From the NCBI RefSeq assembly GCF_037975245.1, contig NC_092577.1, forward strand, positions 511,001 through 575,000: a stretch of 64,000 nt of DNA, read 5' to 3'. A program made the translations under genes and the position numbers. A model generated the notes under the pieces. It was not told the DNA's origin, did no database searches, and saw only the letters and a list, made by a program, of their open reading frames with translations. Source of the DNA: Apostichopus japonicus (Eukaryota; Echinodermata; Holothuroidea; Aspidochirotida; Stichopodidae). Shown one piece after another: positions 48,816-64,000 of the stretch; the first letter of the stretch is position 1, and each line of letters begins with the position of its first letter.

Positions 48816-51800
48816 CAGTTTTCTTTACGATGGGGCCAAGTCTGCCATAGGAAATGATCATCTGTGTAGACATGGATTTCTGGTACGGGAGGCAAACAGC
48901 AATAAAAGTGGAGTGGTACAACAACGGATCACCTGGTTGGAACAAAGCAAAGATAGACCAATAAATAGAGCAATGGAACCAAGTGCGTATGAAAACAATA
49001 TTGGGCAGTAATAAAGATACCACCTAGGAAGGAGCAACCTACACTATGTGATGTTCGACAAACCAACTGCATTGTAAATTATTGCTAATACTTAGTGCAG
49101 GGAGATGCTAGAGTAGCAGCTCCTTGAACACTGGGTAAACACAAGGTGAACACCCAAGGGACACAAGGTGAACACCCAGGGAACAATGTGAACACCCAGG
49201 GAACAAGGTGAACACCCAGAGAACACAAGGTGAACACTGAGTAAACACAAGGTGAACACTGAGTAAACACAAGGTGAACACTGAGTAAACACAAGGTGAA
49301 CACTGCGTAAACACAAGGTGAACACCCAAGGGACACAATGTGAACACCCAGGGAACACAATGTGAACACCCAGAGAACACAAGGTGAACACCCAGAGAAC
49401 ACAAGGTGAACACCCAGAGAACACAAGGTGAACACCCAGAGAACACAAGGTGAACACCCAGAGAACACAAGGTGAACACCCAGAGAACACAAGGTGAACA
49501 CCGACAAAACAACATGTCCACCCTCTGTTGTCATTTAGAAATAAATATCAGTTTCTATAAAACTGTTAAAAACAACTATTCATCTTTAATTCTGTTTGAA
49601 CAGCTCAATGATCCAAACATCACTTATCCCTGATGTCTTCTACATAGTTCTAGTTGTTATGAAGATACCTGACATCCACATTACTCCATCACAGGGAATA
49701 CCATCAATGCAGAAGAGATTCATATAGACTTCTAGTGATGAGCAATTCATAACACAGAGTTCATCATTCAGGATGAGAAATTACCTTTATAAATTAGAAA
49801 GTCTCCCCCAAACTTCATTCCAGACGTCAAGTAGTACCCCTGCTCCCAAAAATGTAAAAACACAGCAGCTCGTATCCTCTCCTGGTCTGTGGATGGGAAC
49901 GACCAGTCGTTGACTTCAGTCATATCAGGGTTGACGGTCTCTGGCAACAAAAACACAAACAAGTCTGGTATCAGTAAGGGTTTCTGTTGAATATTTATGA
50001 CAAGTTCTGCGACAAATAAAGGTCTTGCAAGCTGTACCTAGTCTTGACTTTGCCTTCATTCTTGTGAAAGAATTGAGTATGTACATGTTTATGCAACACT
50101 ATCTCTCCACATTGATGACATATATATAGTGAATATTATTTACAAACAATAATATAAAATAAAGTAACATCCTTCACTGTCCAACCTTCCACCACCCCCT
50201 CCCTCCCCACCATGTTCCAAGCCATCCCCTCCTCAATGAGATTAAGCAAATTTTGTCTAATCAATTTAATTTCTTAACTGTGTAAATCATGTTTACTTTA
50301 ATATACAATACAATACATAGAATCCTTTTGCAATACATACTTTATACACAGAAATAATAGTTCTACAGTTCATTTACCAGTGAATAGTTGAATGAGGCAA
50401 CCATTATCAGTAACTGTACAACCAGCTTGGGTCATTGGCAAGTCCATTGGTGATGATGACTGGTCTGCTTCTTCACAGCCCTGCTTATTCTCTTCGGGTT
50501 TGATGAGCTGTTTAGGAGAGGGGTCGACCATTCCATCAGCCATTTGATCTTCAATCTCCTCAGTGGTAGCTTTAATCTCCTCAGTGGTAGCTTTAATCTC
50601 CTCAGTGGTAGCATTAATCTCCTCAGTGGTAGCTTTAATCCCCTCGGTGGTAGCTTTAATCCCCTCAGTGGTAGTTTTAATCTCCTCAGTGGTAACATTA
50701 ATCTCCTCAGTGGTAGTTTTAATCTTCTCAGTGGTAGTTTTAATCTCCTCAGTGGTAGCTTTAACCTCCTCAGTGGTAGCTTTAATCTCGGTGGTAGTTT
50801 TAATCTCCTCAGTGTTAGTTTTAATCTCCTCAGTGGTAGCTTTAATCCCCTCAGTGGCAGCGTTGATCCCCTCAGTGGCAGCGTTGATCCTCTCAGTGGC
50901 AGCGTTGATCCCCTCAAGGGTAGATTCCATCACATGTGACTCACCATCTGTTTGTTTCAGTTTCAACAGCTTTGTTTCTTTTTCAATGACTGTGTTGGTC
51001 TCTCCTGGCCTGGAATCTGTTACTTTACTAACTTCATCTAGATTTGGCGGGCAGTTTCCTGTACAAGGGTTTGGCATTGTTTGCTCTTTGGTACTATGGT
51101 ATGTTGTCACATTAATGTGGATACTGAAGCAGGTAGTTGCTTCAGTAGTCTCTTTACCAAGCCTGGAGTCTATCAAGTTCAAATCTATCGGTGGTATATT
51201 TGTATTGCTGGTGCTTGAGGTAGAGGGAGACATATATGGAAGTGTAGCAGAAACTCCGTCCTTCATTCCGAGGCGAGAACAATTAGACGTCAGGCTAGAA
51301 CTACCCTGAGAGGTGTCCATGTTGGTGTCCTCGTTGACAAGAGGAGGCAGTTGTTGCAAGCTTGTTGTTTCTAAGGAAGCGGGAAGTTCTCTTACATTAT
51401 TCAAAGAAAGTGGTCTTTCTGCTTCTAGTTTGTCGTCTACTCCAGTGGGAGTGTCTTCATCACCTGAATATGTAATGAGATGACTTGTTGACTGGTTTGG
51501 ATTGGTTGAAGGACCCTTCCTATCACTCCATAGCTTAGAATTTCCATCGATGTCCATCTCATCTAGACCCTCCCTAGCCTGACTACTGTCTCCCAGAATG
51601 CACTGGTCGGTCGCATCTTTTGAACTGCTCTTTTCCACGATGGGGAACCAATCCCTATGAGCAACATTCATATCTTTCACCTTGCTATCATCTCTAGCTC
51701 CCACTTCCCAGTCACATGTCTTAGCTCCTCCTACTCTGCCATCTGGATTCTCTGGGACAGTCTCTGCTGCTTGTAAGGTTTCAAGTTTCTCCTTTTCGTA

Positions 51801-54800
51801 TTTCTTCATTTGTTTCTGTTTCCTCTTCTTCTTCTTGCTAAGTTGAGATTGCTTTGAATTTCGATAAATGTTCTCCTTCGCTTGCATCTGCTCCAAGTAA
51901 ATCGACTTCTGCAAAAAAAGAGGAAAGAAGACTGCAGTTGACACAGCTAGTTAGTAGATTCTAGTAGTAGGAACTACCTTAGGGTGGCAGGTAAGCTGAT
52001 TGCAGTTTAAACTAGCAGACCCATCCACTACTTTAGAAGCTAAGGTATCCCGCCATCAGACTGCAGTTGACACAGCTAGTTAGTAGATTCTAGTAGTAGG
52101 AACTACCTTAGGGTGGCAGGTAAGCTGATTGCAGTTTAAACTACCAGACTCATCCACTACTTTAGAAGCTAAGGTATCCCGCCATCAGACTGCAGTTGAC
52201 ACAGCTAGTTAGTAGATTCTAGTAGTAGGAACTACCTTAGGGTGGCAGGTAAGCTGATTGCAGTTTAAACTACCAGACCCATCCACTACTTTAGAAGCTA
52301 AGGTATCCCGCCATCATACTGCAGTTGACACAGCTAGTTAGTAGATTCTAGTAGTAGGAACTACCTTAGGGTGGCAGGTAAGCTGATTGCAGTTTAAACT
52401 AGCAGAAATGCCAGACCCATCCACTACTTTAGAAGCTAAGGTATCCCGCCATCATACTGCAGTTGCCTCAGCTAGTTAGTAGATTCTAGTAGTAGGAACT
52501 ACCTTAGGGTGGCAGGTAAGCTGATTGCAGTTTAAACTACCAGACTCATCCACTACTTTAGAAGCTAAGGTATCCCACCATCAGACTGCAGTTGACAAAG
52601 CTAGTTAGTAGATTCTAGTAGTAGGAACTACCTTAGGGTGGAACATAAGTTGATTGCAGTTTAAACTAGCAGACCAATCAGCTACTTCAGTAAGCTAGTA
52701 TTCCACCGCCATACTGCAACTTTAAGTTAAAGTTCAGATCACATTCTGGCCAAACCTTTATTTTAACATTTATCAGATAGAGAGAGCCCCTATCCTGAAG
52801 CAAGATCACTAAAGAAAGCGAGCACACCATAGAAGGAATGGAAACACACCATAGAAGGAATAGAAACACACCTCATCCTTCCCCAACTTCTGTCCCTTCT
52901 CAGGTTTTGTAATGAGAAACTCACCTGTTTCTCAAATGATTCCTTCCTTGCTTCCTGGAAAGTGGTAATATCATGTTGGGAGTGGTAGGGAAGATTGAGT
53001 CTCATCAATTTAGCAACACCTACCAATGAAAAGTTAAAGAAAGATGTGAAGCCATTGGCTTGGTCCTTGAGTGAGTTTGTAAAACAGTTTAATACTGTTA
53101 ATACAGGATTATAGGAGCAGCCCAAATAATGTTTGTTGATACAATTGCTTCAATGTTAGACCTGGAAATCCAGTCAAATTCTTTGACAGAAGCTTGCTTT
53201 TATACCTGCTTACAATGTGTTTATGTTCTTCCAGTGGCAGACAAATGCAAACTGTGCCCTTGTCTACGGCCAGATAAGGAATCCTCTGGCATTTAACTAG
53301 CATACAATTATCATGAATTTAGAGGCCTAGATGTATTCATCTTATTACCAAATATCCTGTGTTAATCACAGAATGTTAGTTTATTTGAAGCCACCTACTC
53401 AAGTTACTATATAATAAAAGGTATGTGCTGTTATGTAACAACTGTGTCACTGGTTGGTACCTCATCTGTATATCTGTGCTGTTATGTGACCACTGGTTGG
53501 TATCTCATAGACTATATGTGCTGTTATGTAACAGTAGTAATCTAGAGATTATGGAACTGAAAACTTACATTGCTGCTGATTATGCGCCAAGGCCAGTGTT
53601 GGGTATTTTTTTTGGGGGGGGGGGAGAGGGGGGGGAGGGGAGGGGAGGTAGAAATAATTTAGTGTTCAAGTTTTGTGTAGCATTTCCAAAGGATCTGGAT
53701 TTTTCCTCTCATCGACTAATCTTTAGTTCCTGAGTAGAAAACTGCTATCTATACACTTGTATATCATTTTGCGATGAGATACAGGAAAAATTATTCCCTG
53801 GAAGTGAAGTGAAGGGTAGGGTGAGGCAAGGACTGGTCTTGGGTTCATCATCTTACCATAAGTAATAAGAGCAAAAGCCTCTTCTGGCATAAGTTTTAAT
53901 GGAAGACCAAGCTGGTTGTTCTGTCTTGGAGCTCGAGGGAGTGAACCAGTCAGTGCTCCAACTATGTGATGAGTATCCCTGAGCAGCCTAACATCTATCA
54001 ACAAAAGAAGAAACATTATCAAGTTATTAATAAACAGTTGCTTCTGGAAGATGTCTTACCTAACCCCCCCCCCCCCACACAACCAGAGAATGTTTCGTTT
54101 AATAATTATGATAAAGAAGAACTGTAATATTTAGCAACAGGATTGCACATACTGTATGCAGTACAAGTAATGCACTGATCTTGTTACTAGATGATTTTGC
54201 CAATTTAACCGATATTTCAAATACAACTTTTGGCTGATACTGATCCAATACTGATAACAGAAAAGAAAGATATGTAGCCTAACATTAACCCATATCTGCA
54301 CTAAATCCCTCTTCATTTCAATCATTGCATCCCTGCTCGTTCAACCTTATCTCTTTACCAGTTACTTCATTGTGAACATGAATGAATTCTAATAAAAATA
54401 TAAATGTTTCATATTTCTTTTAATCTTTGTTAATTTCTTATGAACTTTAATTAGGTAATTGCTGATCACTTAATTAATGCTTCTCTTGCGGTGGCCTAAA
54501 GTAAAGGACGTGTTTGAACGTATTTTACCTCAGGTTTTTCTACATTAGGAGAGAGAGCACAAAATTGTAATAAGATTGCATCACAATGACACAGAATGGG
54601 GTTGGTTTATAAACCAACATATTTTCAACTTTCAACAAAATATCAGTAAATTACACACATTACTGATACCGATATCACTGATATTGGCCAATACCGATAA
54701 ACGATGCCACACTAGCAGTGGCGTCACCAGACTTTTCAGTCTGGGGGGGCACAGGGGGCACCAGCATTTGATGGGGGGCACTTAGGTGGATACGGATCGC

Positions 54801-56309
54801 CGTCCTGGGGGAGGGGTCTAAGGGGAGGGGGTGCCCCCTGGAAAATTTTCGCATACGGAGGATGGGCTAGATGCAAAATGGTGCCACATTTGATGCTAAA
54901 TTCCATCTGAAGATATCTCCAGATATTGCTATTTTTGAGGTAATGATTTTAACAACGCGCAGAATTTTGCAGAGGATGTGAACCACATGCTGTCGATATT
55001 ATGCCTAACCCTATCAATAGAACCTACATTTGTTGAATTAATGTGTGCATGACCCCCTACTCCTTTCTTGTCCTTCTCGTTTTCTCCCATTATCTATTAA
55101 GATGTAACAGGTTCCAGCATCGTTATTGGCTCCTATCAGGGATCTCACCATGCAATCCAAAGTTTGATCACACATCGAGTATGGCTCAGTATGCAGGTGT
55201 GAACATTCGCCATTTGTTCCTACAAGCATCTGACCTCAAATGACCTCTGCACCCCCTACACAACAGGGTTAATATATGGGTCCACAAAAAAAAAATTTGT
55301 TTCAAAATCAAGGTTAGGGTTCAGAGCAACGATATTACTCATTGGTCCAGAAAAAAATAAAGCGCGTTCTTGCATATTCTGATGTCAGAATCATGAGAAA
55401 GGTCCAGAAATAGTGTTCTCTGGAGAGTAGGGGTGGCCTACTAATTTTCAGGAATTTGATTGGACTGCACCTAGTGAATTTCTGAATATTCGTCCTACTT
55501 CCTAGGAAATAAAAACACGGCTGCAGCACAGCCAGAACAGGGAAATTCATTGTTTTGAACGATGAGTCATGTAGCTCGCGAAGCGGACGTGTATAGCCGC
55601 TGGTAAGGCGTGAGCACTGACACATTCAATGTGAATATCGACACCTGTTGTGATGGCGCGGGTTACGACTTCGATACCCGACGGTCAAGGATTAACTTTT
55701 TCATTTTCTCGCAGCTCATTTGAAGAAAATACGAATTACTGTGCTTCTTTGTCCTTATGAAAAACCAACTCAGATGATGGGAGTTGAATATAACAAAATA
55801 TATATATATTTTTTTACCAACCCAAATCTCAGATGGGGGGGCACTCCGGGGGGCACTAGGTTTTCCAGGGGGCACGTGCCCCCCTTGCCCCCCCCCCCCT
55901 TGGCGACGCCACTGAAGGGGAGGGGGTTGAGATTATCAATTGCCACTTTAAATCAGCCTTTAATACGTGTTCAGGCTTAGGCCTAGCATATGTTTTGGTA
56001 TAATGTTTAGTATTTAATATCTGTGACAAATATGACAAACTTCTGAAAATAATATTGGCCTTTCCCTTAATGCGCCAATCCCGCAAACGTCACACTTGTA
56101 CTGTACAATTGTTCCATATCAAGCATAGAAAAACAGTTGTAGCTTAGGCCTACTGTTCGTGTTAAAGTAGCCTAGATCAGCGATATGTCTAACTTGATTT
56201 ATAATAGTTTATGGTCACTATTGCCCCCAAAAGGAAACAAACCTCTAGAATTCCAAACAAATATGTTTCCCCTGCTAAAGTGTAATTGAATGACTTGTTC
56301 CTCTTCCAT
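48748..56309 (-). CDS. TSEN34: TSEN34, catalytic subunit of the tRNA-splicing endonuclease, enlarged
   Basis: Exons (minus): 56309-56243, 53994-53857, 53019-52925, 51908-50378, 49940-49785 and 48932-48748; phases agree and the product is 723 aa, against 310 in human. The N-terminal part matches the family (RGNIFVWNSRD, PRAPRQNNQLGLPLKLMPEE). The C-terminal nuclease domain is GYYLTSGMKFGGDFLIYKGD, then LLYH and KKTVLLCS. The catalytic triad Tyr661, His669 and Lys700 keeps the human spacing (8 and 31 residues). It cleaves the 3' splice site of intron-containing pre-tRNAs in the nucleus. The extra length is exon 4 (510 codons): a Lys-rich start, a Ser/Thr-rich acidic middle and a run of ~17 EEIKATT heptads. 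The donor of exon 1 (GTTTGT) is weak. Exon 1 was placed by its fit to the conserved N-terminus. Confidence 0.92.
49130..49505. repeat. 22-bp array in TSEN34 intron 5
   Basis: About 17 copies of 'cacccagagaacacaaggtg' + 'aa', with a variant block 'actgagtaaacacaaggtg'. All six frames are partly open; none is a gene. Confidence 0.92.
50555..50935 (-). repeat. 21-bp coding minisatellite in TSEN34 exon 4
   Basis: On the minus strand it encodes ~17 heptads of EEIKATT type (variants EGINAAT, EEIKTTT, EKIKTTT, EEVKATT). One unit lacks exactly three bases (TEIKATT), keeping frame. Ile at every seventh position with Glu/Lys neighbours gives an amphipathic periodicity. Confidence 0.9.
51932..52715. 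repeat. 129-bp tandem array in TSEN34 intron 3
   Basis: CTGCAGTTG at 51932, 52061, 52190, 52319, 52457 and 52586: exact 129-bp spacing except one unit with a 9-bp insertion (138). Units are >95% alike by eye except the last. Each contains CTACCTTAG and its inverse CTAAGGTA. The array begins ~22 bp from the exon 4 acceptor. Confidence 0.93.
53425..53545. repeat. Short ~50-bp tandem repeat, 2-3 copies (TSEN34 intron 2)
   Basis: 'gtgctgttatgtaac' and 'actggttggtacctcat' blocks repeat with small deletions. Confidence 0.6.
53608..53650 (+). other. Long G-tract block, potential G-quadruplex
   Basis: A run of 12 G, then 9 G and several GGGG groups separated by single A or AGA, within TSEN34 intron 2. 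It would be C-rich in that transcript and G-rich in the opposite strand. Confidence 0.5.
54716..55914. mobile_element. Probable hAT-like non-autonomous element (TSEN34 intron 1)
   Basis: CAGTGGCGTCACCA at the left and, reverse-complemented, CAGTGGCGTCGCCA at the right, each followed inward by G-rich 'gggggcac' sequence. CAGTGGCG-type ends are typical of hAT relatives. No 8-bp target duplication is recognisable and no transposase frame exists, so it is a nonautonomous or decayed copy. Confidence 0.5.
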
Positions 56310-56889
56310 AACTTTCTTTGTAATGAGAATCGGTGGATCAAATTGGTTAAAACAAGACTAGTTGTATCGAAAATTATTCTAGACCGAATTTGAGACCATT
56401 TTTCAAATGCAACCTCGGCTAACAAAACAAGCTACAGACGAGCCTCCTATCAGCCAGCTATAACAATTGGTATTTGATCTCCAGCAATTGGAGCGAAAAC
56501 CCTCGTAAAGTTGCAAATGTTTTTAAAATATCACTTTCACTTAACTATTTAACTTGTTCAAAGCTCTGAAACATCAACGTTAATTTATTGGTCTATACCC
56601 ATACCTGAGTCCCTAAATATGGACAAATTAACATATATACTGATATACGGTGAAGTTAGTAACCTCGTTTTAGATGAATATTCTTTTTCTTCACGCCTCG
56701 TATCATCAAGAGTGTGTGAAACATGTCATTTTAATGCTCATGAAATTTCAATCTCATAAATCAAAAGGAAACATAATTTAGCTCATTGAAGTGGAAAAGG
56801 ACGATTGATATGTTAGGCCGAAGGTTAAGATGATTGACAGGTAATGTTTATGCATATATGAATAAACATTAAATTATTAGAGTACATAT

Positions 56890-56953
56890 CCAATCAGAGA
56901 AAGCGATTTTGTTAAATGTCCCGGGGAATATGCACGTGATAGTTGGCGCGAAA
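56890..56953. promoter_or_regulatory. Shared TSEN34/MCM3 promoter elements: CCAAT box and E2F site
   Basis: CCAAT at 56890-56894 and GGCGCGAAA at 56945-56953 (minus strand TTTCGCGCC, a perfect TTTSGCGC E2F match). They lie 181-244 bp upstream of the MCM3 ATG within the 824-bp gap to the TSEN34 ATG (56309, minus). MCM genes are classic E2F targets; co-control of TSEN34 is inference. Confidence 0.6.
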
Positions 56954-57133
56954 TACACCTTCCAACTTGTCCGTACTGTACTATAACTGTAATGTTTTGT
57001 GCTCAGCGTACTTAGCCAGATGTAAGTTAGGCCTACACTGTATTCGCTTGGAAAACAAAGAAATTTTGTTCAATTTGGGAGAGAGTTGAAGAATTTCACC
57101 AAAAAAGGACAAAGATCCAATAGAGTTGCAATC

Positions 57134-63837
<6,704 letters not shown>

Positions 63838-64000
63838 TAATAGATCTTTTGATATTACATAATGGTCAACAACAATTGAAGGAAATGTTGGTGGACTCCA
63901 CAAGGAAAGCCAATTGAGGCCAACAAAGGTCAACAGAGGTCAACAGATTTCAAGGTCTTGTAACTTTTGCAAACACAGTAATGCCCTTGCTTAAGTTGTA

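Noticed and set aside
49085..49534. 130-150-aa minus-strand frames of CSPCVLWVFTL type
   Set aside because: Translations of the 22-bp array in TSEN34 intron 5; three frames are open at once.
50563..51309. 248-aa plus-strand frame ISSVVALISSVV...
   Set aside because: Antisense shadow of the TSEN34 exon 4 heptad repeat, whose minus strand has family-consistent flanks.
54716..55914. 8-bp target duplication for the hAT-like element
   Set aside because: Flanks CACACTAG and AAGGGGAG do not match, so the hAT assignment rests only on the ends.

Overview
This is a 64 kb stretch of an animal nuclear genome. It has AT-rich DNA, GT-AG introns, no operons and very many tandem repeats. Frequent short AGGCCTAG-type runs, the gene complement and the transposon types suggest an invertebrate deuterostome, most likely an echinoderm. 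That assignment is inference only.

Four host genes can be assembled exon by exon. (1) 106-35246 (+): a complete 15-exon SLC5A sodium/solute cotransporter of 657 aa, closest in motif content to the myo-inositol transporters SMIT1/SMIT2 and next to SGLTs. (2) 41068-44258 (+): FBXO5/EMI1, 386 aa in four coding exons, with phosphodegron, F-box, zinc-binding region and the C-terminal LRRL tail. (3) 56309-48748 (-): TSEN34, the catalytic tRNA-splicing endonuclease subunit, in six exons. It is predicted at 723 aa because one giant exon carries a coding heptad minisatellite. (4) 57134 to beyond the window end (+): MCM3, first ten exons. TSEN34 and MCM3 are head to head over 824 bp with a CCAAT box and a perfect E2F-type site. 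FBXO5 and TSEN34 are tail to tail.

Intron 4 of the SLC5A gene carries an 11,256-bp DNA transposon (7985-19240) with inverted ends and a 3-bp target duplication. It encodes a two-exon Tnp2/CACTA-type transposase (1,009 aa, minus strand) and, divergently, a five-exon BEN-domain protein (516 aa). It landed inside a 24-bp minisatellite, and the empty site can be read off exactly. A second, 1.2-kb non-autonomous element (4732-5927) with a TA duplication sits inside another array in intron 2.

The most unusual property is a set of more than 20 tandem arrays. Several are copies of gene junctions, not random intron sequence: the array unit contains the splice acceptor (introns 11 and 12 of SLC5A), the splice donor (intron 5 of SLC5A, introns 2 and 3 of FBXO5), coding exon sequence (intron 10 of SLC5A, next to a decayed copy of exon 11) or the terminal codons and stop (TSEN34). 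In intron 12 about 73 near-identical decoy 3' splice sites precede the real one, and use of any of them would shift frame or meet a stop. I consider this junction-seeded repeat expansion the main candidate for a previously undescribed phenomenon.
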